Notes: generated by a model not told the origin, from the sequence alone. Positions 36,901-45,760 are shown, numbered from the stretch's first letter. The stretch: 64,000 bases of DNA from Clostridium aciditolerans (GCF_016316925.1 NZ_JAEEGB010000026.1:1-64000); one strand, 5' to 3'. Program-made: numbers and translations.

Positions 36901-38135
36901 TTTTCTTCCTTAAGATAAGTAATTATTATTGATGTAACATCTCTACTTATAGAATCTATATCTGCATTATTCTCCAGATATTCAGTAATTTTTGATACTA
37001 TATCAAATTTATTAGCCACATCATTTAAGAACTTATCTCTAACTAAATTTAAAACATTCTTTTTCATTCCATCGTCAATGGAATCTATAGTATCATCTAT
37101 TGATTTTTCTATTAGTCTCTCTATATCACTCTTGTTTTTTTCTATCCATAATATTATTTCTTTTACTGCATATTGTAACTTATCCTTGAAAAACTCCTCA
37201 AAGTTGTCTTTTAAATCATCGGAAAGCAACTCTAACACAGGCTTATCAATATTTTTCAAAAGATTATGTAATTCTTTGCTAAAGTTATTTATTAATCTTT
37301 TTCCTTCATTAGATTCTATAAACCCTTTAATTTTATTTATTAAACTTTTAGATAAATTAATATTGTCTTTATTATTAATAAAATCTATTATTCTTTTTTC
37401 TAATAACTTTTCTTCTAATGAACTTAAAATTTTATGAACCTCTAGTGTTTCAAGAGTATTTTCAAAAATCTTATCTATATCTTTATCAAAATTCTCTTTT
37501 AAGTCTATATGAAAATTTTTAATATTATCTTCAACATTGCTGCTTATAATTTCTAATAGTTTTTGTCCGAAGAACTCACTAAAACTTATTGATTTATTTT
37601 CTTCATAAAATTCCTTTAGAGTCTTCTCTATAAAATCCTCACTATCTAATACCCTTAAAATACAATTATATAATTGTCCACTTATATGTTGAATTTGTTT
37701 TTCACTTAATATATCTTTAAAACTTATACTCTCTAGCATCTTATCGAAAACACCGTTTAAGTTTTTATTAGCTGAACTCTGCACAAGTTCTTTAGCATTA
37801 TTCATTGTTGAATCGAAACCATTTAATTCTCCTAATGTGATGTTAGATGCATTTTGATAAATATGTACGCTTAGTAAGTCATCCACAAAATCTTTGATAC
37901 TTTCTTTAAAGGATTCCTTTGATAACTCACTGCTTAAAGTCTGATTATTAATTATATCTCTTTCCACTAATGAACTTATATTATTTATAAATTCATCCTT
38001 AGTTTTTACTATTACTCCGCCTAATTTAAATTTACCAATTCCATATTCCCTAAATATCATTTTGATAGCTATTGCATTTGTTATATACCCTGTTATGGAA
38101 CCAGTTAAAACTTCTTTTATTAAATCTAACTGCAT
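33948..38135 (-). CDS. Giant DUF445-family membrane protein with tandem duplicated units
   Basis: 1395 aa. Two DUF445-like units follow each other. The first begins at residue 1 with a membrane helix carrying GSITGYITNAIAIKMIF. The second begins near residue 660 with two helices (VIGAMLGAVIGIGMYFF; GFVGWLTNVQALAMLFKPY) and then KIPFTPGVIVSRKPKFA, the diagnostic stretch. Each is followed by several hundred residues of amphipathic helix. A last helix (LWGAVFGIHWIVGLITCVLYA) lies at about 1364-1384. Ordinary DUF445 proteins are about 400 aa. Function unknown. Start ATG with AAGGAGG, good promoter at 38210-38238. Confidence 0.85.
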   Translation of the reverse strand: MQLDLIKEVLTGSITGYITNAIAIKMIFREYGIGKFKLGGVIVKTKDEFINNISSLVERDIINNQTLSSELSKESFKESIKDFVDDLLSVHIYQNASNITLGELNGFDSTMNNAKELVQSSANKNLNGVFDKMLESISFKDILSEKQIQHISGQLYNCILRVLDSEDFIEKTLKEFYEENKSISFSEFFGQKLLEIISSNVEDNIKNFHIDLKENFDKDIDKIFENTLETLEVHKILSSLEEKLLEKRIIDFINNKDNINLSKSLINKIKGFIESNEGKRLINNFSKELHNLLKNIDKPVLELLSDDLKDNFEEFFKDKLQYAVKEIILWIEKNKSDIERLIEKSIDDTIDSIDDGMKKNVLNLVRDKFLNDVANKFDIVSKITEYLENNADIDSISRDVTSIIITYLKEEKVSDIILKLEKNKIFAEESFGNFINYNLANYIDYIPEDYFCGLLNIKMKDIFSLDLVNIFEKHVKKSITSTLKYKYIYTEKVTKTITAEVTKRLKDINNISFEKLISEETLSSNYTNIKKTVIGKMQDNKSTIIDLLSDELKKSIYSLNLYSGLNDELKNTLLDEVVKEVSNKAEKSLENCRDMNLKILCDEINDIEDVNDNLSNSIVLILKNNLQYILNGNIKKAVSTNLHDLKDEELQLMIEEFMGKEMKPITVIGAMLGAVIGIGMYFFDTSVTQYNYLTATLISIVVYGFVGWLTNVQALAMLFKPYNEKRLFGIKIPFTPGVIVSRKPKFAKSMSTFVDEELLKKSSMEELFNKNKDAIHNSLKELISKDNYKIVVDFLDSHSYVISDKAFEYIKKLIERNKSSISDSLTNKADNLDIANIDFSEIEKQLKEKVLSKIGNSNMKIYDGLESIFRYDKEISRIIPEQFRKSFEQQLTNKVEEEIDKLLSYTNRDDKRNELLMMLSYKYENVINNSVNEMISPENVIKWKSYFGKLISDKVSSKETRTKILNWIESITSKELNPNRKIGELFGGALTNIIESNFSYIMDNTVKAIVSGLSNNRQVISEVAITTTKESLNFFELMGYNMLGGDKIVASVVDDLVNDKFPAFIESKKGELNELLGSFIDNKIYNGTVGNLNIGLQHKEVLEVINNFIDENDFRLNDKIIKITDSMFNWITDIKLREYLSVLSINKIEDIIEVFEEELNFISGELKDNIVEKKQKLTNEYAKLTYKILEELVLSIKVNGLVKGIDNEYVEDISYKICTTISNSNSMKDSIAQFIQKLSNVLKQKKSSELLDLREFNVCALNVLEDILQNKELDAEIRNTVQNIINDIIGNDLNIIDASTKDNLSQIVINSILDSASQNFSKIISTIDFRGITEQQINYMEPREIEELFNSFAKKYFNKLKLYGLWGAVFGIHWIVGLITCVLYATSAAKEKIKN

Positions 38136-38163
38136 AAGGTCCTCCTTATATTATATCTTCATC

Positions 38164-38196
38164 AAAAAAGCTTCACCTTAATAGTACCTGGTGAAG
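38164..38196 (-). terminator. Terminator-like hairpin in the leader of the DUF445 gene
   Basis: Minus strand CTTCACC-AGGTACTATTAA-GGTGAAG, then CTTTTTT. It starts only about 10 nt after the predicted transcription start and lies 29 bp upstream of the ATG, so either attenuation or a 5' stabilising hairpin is possible. Confidence 0.55.
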
Positions 38197-38209
38197 TTTA
38201 TTCACTGTT

Positions 38210-38238
38210 ATAATATTACACTTGCTTTATCTTGTCAA
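38210..38238 (-). promoter_or_regulatory. Promoter of the DUF445 gene
   Basis: TTGACA (38233-38238), 17-bp spacer, TATTAT (38210-38215) on the minus strand. Confidence 0.78.
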
Positions 38239-38415
38239 CGCATACATAGTCTTAATTAACTTATTTAGTGATTTTCTAGATTTTAACTTTGCTAAATAAG
38301 TAAAATTTATAGTTGTCTTGTTTTCTATAAATTTATTTAATAATTCACCAACTATACTAATAAAATGATACTATGATATTATATATACCAATAATCTTAC
38401 TATTTGGAGGTCTAT

Positions 38416-39093
38416 ATGTTAATTGATACTCATATTCATGAAAGCAAATATTCTTTAGATAGTGAAATATCCTTAAATGATATAATAAAAAGAGCAAAAG
38501 AAATAGGACTAGATGGTGTATGCATAACAGACCATGAAAGTAACGAGATTATGGAAGAGGCACATGCTCTATCAAGATCTACAGGTTTTTTAATATTAGT
38601 AGGAGCTGAAATACTAACCTTTGAGGGAGATGTGTTAGTGTTTGGCTTAAAGGACTGGCCTAAAGAAATGATGCATGCTAAAGATTTATTGAAATTGGTT
38701 CATGCACACAATGGCGTTGCCATAAGTGCTCATCCATATAGAAACAACAATAGAGGCTTTGGTAATTATATAAGAGAAGCAAAAGAATTGGGTTTATATG
38801 GAGTTGAAGCTTTTAACGGAAGTACAGACCCACATCAAAACTTATATGCCTATTCTCTAGCCACTGAGCTTAACCTGACCTGTATAGGCTCTAGCGATGC
38901 ACATGTTATTGAAAAGATAGGAACATATGCTACTGTATTTCCTGATGGAATAAGAGATGAAATAGATCTTATAAATGCAATAAAAGAAGGAAACGTATGT
39001 CCTGCCATACGTCAGGATAATGGATTTAAACATATAGATATTTACAATAAAGTCATTAACAACTTACCTTATGATATGTATAAAGCCATTTAA
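38416..39093 (+). CDS. PHP-domain metal-dependent hydrolase
   Basis: 225 aa. LIDTHIHESKYS at residues 2-13 and GVCITDHESNEI give the first PHP metal motifs. ISAHPYRNNNRG and IGSSDAHVIEKIG give the others, as in phosphoesterases of the YciV/TrpH type and PHP-associated proteins. The frame opens at a TTG at 38404, but GGAGG lies between it and the ATG at 38416, which is taken as start. Substrate unknown; RNA or nucleotide phosphates are typical. Confidence 0.87.
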   Translation: MLIDTHIHESKYSLDSEISLNDIIKRAKEIGLDGVCITDHESNEIMEEAHALSRSTGFLILVGAEILTFEGDVLVFGLKDWPKEMMHAKDLLKLVHAHNGVAISAHPYRNNNRGFGNYIREAKELGLYGVEAFNGSTDPHQNLYAYSLATELNLTCIGSSDAHVIEKIGTYATVFPDGIRDEIDLINAIKEGNVCPAIRQDNGFKHIDIYNKVINNLPYDMYKAI

Positions 39094-39099
39094 GCATTG

Positions 39100-39120
39100 T
39101 AGGAGCCTAATAGGCTCCTA
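39100..39120. terminator. Bidirectional terminator
   Basis: TAGGAGCCTAATAGGCTCCTA with flanking T/A runs fills the 28-bp gap between the convergent PHP and glycosyltransferase genes. Confidence 0.8.
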
Positions 39121-39121
39121 T

Positions 39122-40366
39122 TTAAAAAAGCTTTTCTATATCTTCAAAAGCACTTTTCCATGACTTTTTATTTATAGATTCTTTAAGCTTCTCACTGATT
39201 ATCAATTCATTTTCTATTTGTTTCCTTATTGATATACTCAAATTCTTTTCAAACTGTGGTAGATCTTCATTAAAAGGAATATCTATATCTTTTAATCTCG
39301 GAAGAGTCACATATTCAATAATTCCACTGTTATTTATAGCACTGCCCATCCATTCTCTTGCTCCAGACAAATCTGTTGAAACTACTTTTAATCCACAAGC
39401 CATAGCTTCTATTAATACCAATGGTAAACCTTCATAGAAGGAAGGAAGAACTAATATATCACATTGTCTAAATAACTCTGCTAATTCTTTTTGTGTTATC
39501 GCCCCTAATATGTGTATGCTAGCATTGCCATAATAATTTTTACACATATTGATTATATCTGATGCCTCAATTCCCGCTCCTGAACCTGCAAGATAGAGTT
39601 CAATATTGGAATATTGATCTTCTAATAATTTTATAGAATTAATTAAAGAAGGTACTCCTTTTGAATAACTCAGCTTTCCTGCATAAACTATTTTTATCTT
39701 ATCGGAATGAGACTTATTTTCATACATGTAAAAAACATCCGGGTTAAAGCCTGTCCCTGCAATTTTTATATTATTTTCACTTATACCATATTGCTTTTTT
39801 ACCAGCTCTTTTTCACTGTTATGAGATGTAACAATCTTCTTTAAATTGCTGCAGCTCTCTGTAACATATTTAATTACTCCTCTAGAAAATTCACTATTTA
39901 TATATTTAAAGCATTCCAGCTGTCTTAAATCTGTCCCGTGACAAAAGGCTAATATATTTTTATCTGGATACATTTCTGCAACCAGTGAAGTCAATAGCCA
40001 TAAGTGATGGCATATTATTATATCCGGTTCAAACTCATCAACAGCTCTCTTTATAACCTTTGAAAAAGCATTTTTCCATCTTTCAAACATATCAAAGGAT
40101 AAATCCCTATATCTAGTACTTTCATAAGGCATTACATCGCTCATTCCAACAATATGAAAAGGTAATTCTTTTGTATCAAATACTACTTGATAAAATTTAA
40201 CATCTATTTTTGTATTAAAACAAATTTTACTATCCTTATCTGATATTCCTGCAATTACAGCCTGTCTATATTGTTTTTCATCACCTTCTTTAACAAGAGC
40301 CTGCAGATATACTCCGCTTCCTGTTCTATCTGGTCTTTGTGCTATTATATTTAATATCTTTTTCAT
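39122..40366 (-). CDS. Family-4 glycosyltransferase
   Basis: 414 aa, GT-B fold. The N-terminal acceptor domain has RTGSGVYLQALVKE and IIICHHLWLLTSLVA. The C-terminal donor domain has IVYAGKLSYSKGVPSLINS, FRQCDILVLPSFYEGLPLVLIEAMACG (E-x7-E motif) and VVSTDLSGARE. The ATG at 40366 follows GGAGGGTTTG and is better than the upstream ATG at 40378, which overlaps that site. No other polysaccharide gene is adjacent, so the acceptor is unknown. Confidence 0.88.
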   Translation of the reverse strand: MKKILNIIAQRPDRTGSGVYLQALVKEGDEKQYRQAVIAGISDKDSKICFNTKIDVKFYQVVFDTKELPFHIVGMSDVMPYESTRYRDLSFDMFERWKNAFSKVIKRAVDEFEPDIIICHHLWLLTSLVAEMYPDKNILAFCHGTDLRQLECFKYINSEFSRGVIKYVTESCSNLKKIVTSHNSEKELVKKQYGISENNIKIAGTGFNPDVFYMYENKSHSDKIKIVYAGKLSYSKGVPSLINSIKLLEDQYSNIELYLAGSGAGIEASDIINMCKNYYGNASIHILGAITQKELAELFRQCDILVLPSFYEGLPLVLIEAMACGLKVVSTDLSGAREWMGSAINNSGIIEYVTLPRLKDIDIPFNEDLPQFEKNLSISIRKQIENELIISEKLKESINKKSWKSAFEDIEKLF

Positions 40367-40615
40367 CAAACCCTCCATAAAGTTAAACTTACTTCAGATA
40401 AACATCTTTCTTCTTTTGACTAAATACTACAATACATTAACATTTCTGTAAAGCAAATTTCGCCAATTTTTCCCTTATTACTTAGCTCTATGTCAGTTAA
40501 ATCATTGAATTATTAACTTTTTATTTACAATATATTCATTTCTTTATCCAAACTTAATGATATAATATATCCTGTAAAAACTTAACAATATATATACCTT
40601 TTAGGAGTGATATAA

Positions 40616-41635
40616 TTGAATTCTTTCTTGAAGAAGTCTATTCTAACTTTAACAATATCACTATTAATTACTGGCACTGTTTATGCTGAACCAATGAAAA
40701 ATATTGAAAATATACAAATAAATATTGAAAAGTTAGATAATAGTATAGAAACTGTAATGAAAAAAATTGATGATAACAACAAAGAGATATTAGCTACTGA
40801 AAATGACATTAAAGTTACAGAAAAAGAACTTAAAGATGTTGAAAATGATCTAAACAAAGAAAAAAATTTATTCAATAATAGAATAAGAGCAATGTATATA
40901 AATGGTTTTGACAGCTATTTACATACATTACTTAAATCTAAAGACGCTAAAGATTTACTTTCGAACTCGGATGCAGTTAAAAGAATAGTAGATTTAGATG
41001 CAAGTATTATTAATAAGTATAAGAATAAAAAAGACTTAATGAGCAGCAAAAAAGAAACTTTAATCGCTAAAAATAAAGTATTAGCATCATTAAAAGCAGA
41101 TAACGAAAAAGAGTTAGCTCAGTTAAATAAAAATAAAGAGGAGCAAAAGAAACTTTTATTTGAAGCTGCCGGATACTCCGATGATCCAGCTCTAGTAGCA
41201 GATGCGCTTAAATATATCGAAAATATTAAACAGAACTCATCTGTGGCCGCTTTTGCAAATGAGAAATCTACTTTGACTTCTGATAATATTATAGCCTATG
41301 CTTCTGATTTTTTAGGAACTCCTTATGTATGGGGAGGAACCTCTCCAAAGCCTGGTTTTGATTGCTCTGGTTTCGTTCAATATGTATATGAACATTTTGG
41401 AGTGCATATCGGAAGGACTACTTATGATCAAATAAAGGATGGAACTGAGGTATCATTAGATAAGCTAAAGCCTGGTGATTTAGTTTTCTTTGGTACAAAG
41501 CAAGATCCGCATCATGTAGGTATGTACATAGGCTTCGGAGCATATATCCATGCACCACATACAGGAGATTTCATCAAAATTTCACCATTAAACAGAAGTG
41601 ATTACTTAACAGCTAGAAGAGTTATGCCGCTATAA
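40616..41635 (+). CDS. Secreted NlpC/P60 peptidoglycan endopeptidase with coiled-coil region
   Basis: 339 aa, TTG start with AGGAG. Signal peptide at residues 1-24 (cleavage near VYA-EP), a long coiled coil at about 28-190 as in PcsB/CwlO-type hydrolases, and an NlpC/P60 domain at about 225-339. Catalytic Cys250 in FDCSGF and His300 in HHVGMYIG are intact, and a third polar residue is likely in the YIHAPH segment. It should cleave D-Glu to diaminopimelate bonds in the wall; coiled-coil regions in this class interact with FtsEX in known cases. Monocistronic. Confidence 0.9.
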   Translation: MNSFLKKSILTLTISLLITGTVYAEPMKNIENIQINIEKLDNSIETVMKKIDDNNKEILATENDIKVTEKELKDVENDLNKEKNLFNNRIRAMYINGFDSYLHTLLKSKDAKDLLSNSDAVKRIVDLDASIINKYKNKKDLMSSKKETLIAKNKVLASLKADNEKELAQLNKNKEEQKKLLFEAAGYSDDPALVADALKYIENIKQNSSVAAFANEKSTLTSDNIIAYASDFLGTPYVWGGTSPKPGFDCSGFVQYVYEHFGVHIGRTTYDQIKDGTEVSLDKLKPGDLVFFGTKQDPHHVGMYIGFGAYIHAPHTGDFIKISPLNRSDYLTARRVMPL

Positions 41636-41645
41636 GAAAAGTAAC

Positions 41646-41753
41646 TAGAAAGTTAATTTATACAAAGTAACATGTTTCCAAGCTTTAGACTAACTAAAAG
41701 TTTTTAACGGACTAAAGCTTGGAAGCATATTCGGTCCTATAGATTAACTTTCG
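41646..41753. repeat. Palindromic element, family B, internally shortened copy
   Basis: Ends AGAAAGTTAATTTATAC / ATAGATTAACTTTC and arms ATGTTTCCAAGCTTTAG / CTAAAGCTTGGAAGCAT match the outer arms of 21487-21717. The tract GACTAACTAAAAGTTTTTAA is nearly identical to one at about 21652-21672. The central 120 bp of the large copy is missing. It fills the gap between two convergent genes and can act as their terminator. Confidence 0.8.
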
Positions 41754-41763
41754 ATCTTTACGA

Positions 41764-42147
41764 TTATTTTTGTCTTCGAGCAACCATTTCAACTTCCACT
41801 TGAGCTCCAAGAGGTAATGAGGCCACCCCAATTGTAGTCCTAGCAGGGTATGGCGTAGAAAATTTTGTAGAATATACTTTATTCATCTCTGCAAAATTAT
41901 TCATGTCAGTTAGGAATACATTTACTTTTACAACCTCATCTGGTGTCAAACCAGCAGCTTTTAAAACATTAAACAAATTTTTAAAACACTGTTCAGTTTG
42001 TGCAGAAATATCTCCTTCTACAAGCTTTCCGGTTTCAGGATTTATAGGGGTTTGTCCAGAAAAATATACATGTTCACCAGATTCAACAGCATGTGAATAA
42101 GGTCCAACGGCAACAGCACCTTCAGCACTAAAAGCTTTCCTTGTCAT
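41764..42147 (-). CDS. ridA: RidA-family enamine/imine deaminase
   Basis: 127 aa. The start motif MTRKAFSAEGAVAVGPYSHA, YFSGQTPINPETG and ARTTIGVASLPLGAQVEVEM, including the substrate-binding Arg and Glu, define the YjgF/YER057c/UK114 family. It hydrolyses reactive 2-aminoacrylate-type intermediates. The open frame extends to 42171, but AAAGGAG lies seven bases before the ATG at 42147. Confidence 0.92.
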   Translation of the reverse strand: MTRKAFSAEGAVAVGPYSHAVESGEHVYFSGQTPINPETGKLVEGDISAQTEQCFKNLFNVLKAAGLTPDEVVKVNVFLTDMNNFAEMNKVYSTKFSTPYPARTTIGVASLPLGAQVEVEMVARRQK

Positions 42148-42290
42148 AGTAAAACTCCTTTCAAACTTCAAATATAGAATTAAACTCTTCGTTATGTATC
42201 TATTTTAGTATAAAATAAGCATGTTAAATTTTCAACCATATTATTACACATAATATATATTGTGTAAAAACAAATAGCATCTATTAATAA

Positions 42291-42350
42291 AGAAGTCTTA
42301 AATACATATAGATACATTCAAACTAGATATCTATAATCCTCAAGACTTCT
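42291..42350 (-). terminator. Inverted repeat downstream of the HisJ-type gene
   Basis: AGAAGTCTT at 42291-42299 pairs with AAGACTTCT at 42342-42350, enclosing a further ATAGATA/TATCTAT pairing. A weak T tract follows on the minus strand. Confidence 0.5.
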
Positions 42351-42361
42351 GACTTTGTACT

Positions 42362-43210
42362 TTATATAATTTTTCTGTTATCCATGTAGTAAAAATCATT
42401 TTTATAGCTTATCTTAATAAATTCTGGAACTCTATTAGTAAATATGGTTAGGTACTTAAACCCTGCTTCTCTTGCGTTTTCTATAGCTATATCTAATCCT
42501 TTAGCTACATCCTGTGCATAATGTGAATCTGAACCTATAGTCAGTATCTCACCACCTAATTCACGATAAAGCTTCAATACGTCTATTCCTGGCATTGTTT
42601 CCTTTGGCGACTGTCTTAGTCCTGAGGTATTTATCTCAATACCTTTCCCTTGTAAAATAAGAATATTAAAAACTTCTTTTAACAATTCTTGCTGTGTAAG
42701 CAAAGAAACTCTTCTTTTATAGCAGTCTGTACTATATCTTTTTATTAAATCTATATGACCTACACAATCGAAATCAGCTTGGCTTACAAGCTGTTTTAAC
42801 TCATTAATATAAGCACTACAGGCATTTTCTAGAGGCACATTTTTATAATCAAATTCGCTAAAGTCTGTGTCATCTGAAAGCTTATGAGCAGAGCCGATAA
42901 CATAATCATAGGGCATTGAGTTAACTATCGACTTAGAACTATTTAAAAAATGCTGTGGTTGACCAAGTTCTATGCCCATTTTTATTTTAAGTTTTCCATT
43001 AAATATCTCTCTTATTTTTTCTATTTCTAATTTATATTCATTGGGTTTATATTCAGAGTAATTTTCATTTCTCCTTGTTGGCTCAAAATGATCTGTTATA
43101 GCAATTTCTTTTAATCCCTTTTCTACTGCACTTTTACATACTTCAAGAATAGTATTATTACCATCAGTTGAATAGGTAGTGTGAATATGATAATCATATA
43201 AATAATTCAT
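42362..43210 (-). CDS. Histidinol-phosphatase-like PHP hydrolase
   Basis: 282 aa, HisJ/HisK-type PHP barrel: DYHIHTTYSTDG at 5-16, AITDHFEP, MGIELGQPQHF, YVIGSAHKL, CVGHIDLIKRY, EINTSGLRQ and TIGSDSHYAQDV. These contain the nine metal ligands expected. Length fits histidinol-phosphate phosphatase, but no his genes are nearby, so another phosphomonoester is possible. Start ATG with AAGGGAGGC. Confidence 0.85.
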   Translation of the reverse strand: MNYLYDYHIHTTYSTDGNNTILEVCKSAVEKGLKEIAITDHFEPTRRNENYSEYKPNEYKLEIEKIREIFNGKLKIKMGIELGQPQHFLNSSKSIVNSMPYDYVIGSAHKLSDDTDFSEFDYKNVPLENACSAYINELKQLVSQADFDCVGHIDLIKRYSTDCYKRRVSLLTQQELLKEVFNILILQGKGIEINTSGLRQSPKETMPGIDVLKLYRELGGEILTIGSDSHYAQDVAKGLDIAIENAREAGFKYLTIFTNRVPEFIKISYKNDFYYMDNRKII

Positions 43211-43356
43211 TTTTTGCCTCCCTTATTTAAATATCCTGATTCACCTATATCTTAGCATTAATACATTTAGTTCCTGTTATATTATTGTAAATTGTGTATT
43301 AAGACTATATAATTTTAATAATTGTGTTTTAATGTTAATATATTTGCTTGCTAAGT

Positions 43357-43400
43357 AAAAAATGGTGACAGCTAAACATCATTGCTGTCACCATTTTTTT
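43357..43400. terminator. Terminator of the FNT gene (bidirectional shape)
   Basis: AAAAAATGGTGACAGC/GCTGTCACCATTTTTTT with a short loop, 16 bp from the FNT stop codon. Confidence 0.85.
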
Positions 43401-43416
43401 AATAATTTATATACTC

Positions 43417-44217
43417 TTAAGCTGCAGATTTATTACTCTCTTTACTATCATCTTTTTCTTTGGATATATACCAGTAGGCAAGTCCTATAAAAATTGCTCC
43501 TCCCACTATGTTTCCTAGCGTTACAGCAGTTAAATTATGAACATATGCTCCTACTGAAATATTCGCCTTATGTGGTATCATTAATGCAATTGTAAGCAAT
43601 GTCATATTAGCTACACAGTGTTCAAAACCAGAGCTTATAAATGCATATAAACACCAAAAGATCATTATAAGTTTTGCTGTTTCATCTTTTAATTTATAAT
43701 AAGCCCATACTGCAAGACAAACTAAAATATTACACATTATTCCTCTAAAAAATAATTGCATGAAGTTTGGAGCCATTTTTCCTGCAGCTCCCTTTAATAT
43801 AAACTCAGCAGTATCTCCCTGTGCAAGACCGGATCCTACAAAGATAGCTGCAATTATCACAGATCCAATAAAATTCCCAATGTAGCTAGTAGCACATATA
43901 TTCCATACTGATTTCCAGTTTACTTTTTTCTCTAAAACTCCCAATGGCATAATTAAGGTATTGCCTGTAAATAGGTCTGAGCCACAGGCAAGCACTAAAC
44001 TTAGTCCTACTCCAAAGGAAGCCCCCATAACAATTTTTGCTGCAGGTGAGTGCGCTGCGTATAACATTCCTCCTATTGTATAAATAAATATAATTGCTAA
44101 ACCAATATACATCCCCGCTAGAGCTGAGGAAACTACGTACTTCATCTTACCCTTTTTAAAAAGCTTGTCCTTTTTTATTGCTGCATCGCTTAACTTACTA
44201 ATTTCTTCAATGTACAA
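43417..44217 (-). CDS. Formate/nitrite (FNT) family channel
   Basis: 266 aa, six helices with the FNT re-entrant loops. GASFGVGLSLVLACGSDLFTGN is the signature of loop 1, and LKGAAGKMAPNFMQLFFRGIMCNILVCLAVW that of the second half (given by position, about residues 135-170). TTG start with AAAGGATG. It conducts formate, nitrite or hydrosulfide; formate is plausible in a fermenting clostridium but is not proved by sequence. Own terminator, single gene. Confidence 0.88.
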   Translation of the reverse strand: MYIEEISKLSDAAIKKDKLFKKGKMKYVVSSALAGMYIGLAIIFIYTIGGMLYAAHSPAAKIVMGASFGVGLSLVLACGSDLFTGNTLIMPLGVLEKKVNWKSVWNICATSYIGNFIGSVIIAAIFVGSGLAQGDTAEFILKGAAGKMAPNFMQLFFRGIMCNILVCLAVWAYYKLKDETAKLIMIFWCLYAFISSGFEHCVANMTLLTIALMIPHKANISVGAYVHNLTAVTLGNIVGGAIFIGLAYWYISKEKDDSKESNKSAA

Positions 44218-44390
44218 AGTTATTCATCCTTTCCGATTTATGTATTATATAATTAAAATAAAAAAATAATGTGATTAAAAAATCACATTATAAAAATACA
44301 CTTACCTATATTAACATCATATTTCGACATTTGTCAATTCTTTATTGTTCTTTTACAAAACTAAGCCTTTATCCGATGACTACCTACTCT

Positions 44391-44870
44391 TTACTCCAAT
44401 TCTATGTCTATCTTTCTTAACCAATTTGCGGCGTATTCTTCTGCTTTTTCTTCTTCATAAGCTTCCCATTTAACTAGCTCTGCCTCATGTTCAAATAATA
44501 TATTCTTAAAGTTTCTCTCAGGTTGATTACTATTTAAAGCATTTAACAACTTATCTCTAAGATTTTCAGAACATACAATTTCCTTAGTAAAACTGACCAT
44601 TATATTATGGTTATATGTTTCATCAGTATTAGGTATTAGGATATAACGTTCTTCTTCATCATTTTTTACAGAATATGCATCTTTTAATAATTCTCTTTGC
44701 CACTGCTCTAACTCCTCCTCATCCTGCTCTCCTTGTATTACCTTATCTAGTTCGGAAGGAATATTTATAATATCCCCTGTATAAGTGTCCAAATATTCCT
44801 TTGCTAGATCATCCTCATTAAATGAAAATGATTGTACAAGTAATTCTAAATCGATTTTTAGTTTCTTCAT
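44391..44870 (-). CDS. UPF0158-family protein
   Basis: 159 aa, strongly acidic, no membrane segment. EYLDTYTGDIINIPSE at about 24-39 and the C-terminal arrangement RNFKNILFEHEAELVKWEAYE match the UPF0158 pattern (YLD-x-TG-x-V ... F-x-L ... W). Function unknown. Start ATG with AAGGAGGAA. It precedes no obvious partner; the hydrolase gene upstream ends 43 bp away and may be in the same transcript. Confidence 0.75.
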   Translation of the reverse strand: MKKLKIDLELLVQSFSFNEDDLAKEYLDTYTGDIINIPSELDKVIQGEQDEEELEQWQRELLKDAYSVKNDEEERYILIPNTDETYNHNIMVSFTKEIVCSENLRDKLLNALNSNQPERNFKNILFEHEAELVKWEAYEEEKAEEYAANWLRKIDIELE

Positions 44871-44912
44871 TATTTCCTCCTTATGATAGCTTTTTCATTA
44901 CTACCTATTAAT

Positions 44913-45599
44913 TTAGACAAAATTACTATTAATAAACATAAGTATATCATCGAATACTTCATCCTTGTCATTACTTTTACATATAATGTGATTTGAATTA
45001 TTATAGTATTTAATCATCTTTTTTTCTGATGACACATTCGAATATATATAATCTGCACTCTTATAATGCACCGTATCATCCAACAGTCCTTGTGTAACAA
45101 ATACTGGAGATTTAATTTCTTTAAATAGAGGTTTTGTTTTTATTAATAATATCTTAAAGTTTATCATAGATGAAAAAGGAATCCTAATCATTGCTTTAAT
45201 ATAATGCTTTAGATTTTTAAATGTTTTTGTTCTAAAATCCCCTACTATATTTGAGCATATTCTTTTTATATCCCAATGATATATTGGTGTGCTAAGTGTT
45301 ATAATCCCAGATATTTTATGCTTCTGCGCAATATTTGCTGCTATGAGCCCTCCCATAGAAAATCCAATAATAACAACCTTTTCACATTGTCCTAAAAGCT
45401 CTATCAAGCTTTTTTCAGCAGAATTAATCCAATCAATATAATTTGTCTTAATCAAATCCGATGGATTTCCTGTGTGCCCTTTTAGCTTAGTACATACTGT
45501 CGTAAATCCTTGATCTAATAAAAATTTGCTTAAAGGACTAATATCCTCTACAGTTCCAGCAAAACCATGTATTATAAGAATTCCAATTTTTTTATTCAT
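44913..45599 (-). CDS. Alpha/beta hydrolase (carboxylesterase EstA/monoacylglycerol-lipase type)
   Basis: 228 aa from the ATG at 45599. ILIIHGFAGTVEDISPL is the oxyanion loop, VVIIGFSMGGLIA the nucleophile elbow (GFSMGG), FVTQGLLDDTVHYKSA the acid loop, and SNHIICKS supplies the His. Substrate likely a short acyl or lipid ester. An upstream ATG at 45629 is possible but has no ribosome site; AGGAG precedes 45599 by about 11 bases. Confidence 0.82.
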   Translation of the reverse strand: MNKKIGILIIHGFAGTVEDISPLSKFLLDQGFTTVCTKLKGHTGNPSDLIKTNYIDWINSAEKSLIELLGQCEKVVIIGFSMGGLIAANIAQKHKISGIITLSTPIYHWDIKRICSNIVGDFRTKTFKNLKHYIKAMIRIPFSSMINFKILLIKTKPLFKEIKSPVFVTQGLLDDTVHYKSADYIYSNVSSEKKMIKYYNNSNHIICKSNDKDEVFDDILMFINSNFV

Positions 45600-45637
45600 A
45601 TAATCATTTGCTCCTACATTATTTATCATTCAAAATT

Positions 45638-45667
45638 AACTTTTAGTGTAATTTTACACTAAAAGTT
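45638..45667 (-). promoter_or_regulatory. Perfect 13-bp inverted repeat upstream of the hydrolase gene
   Basis: AACTTTTAGTGTA-ATTT-TACACTAAAAGTT. It lies about 40 bp ahead of the chosen start and has no strong T run, so an operator or 5' hairpin is as likely as a terminator. Confidence 0.45.
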
Positions 45668-45760
45668 AATTAAAGTAAATATTATATAAGGAGATTTTGA
45701 TTTCACTTAGAAAATCTATATTTATTATTTTTGTAGACATTCATTTTATCATCATATAAA

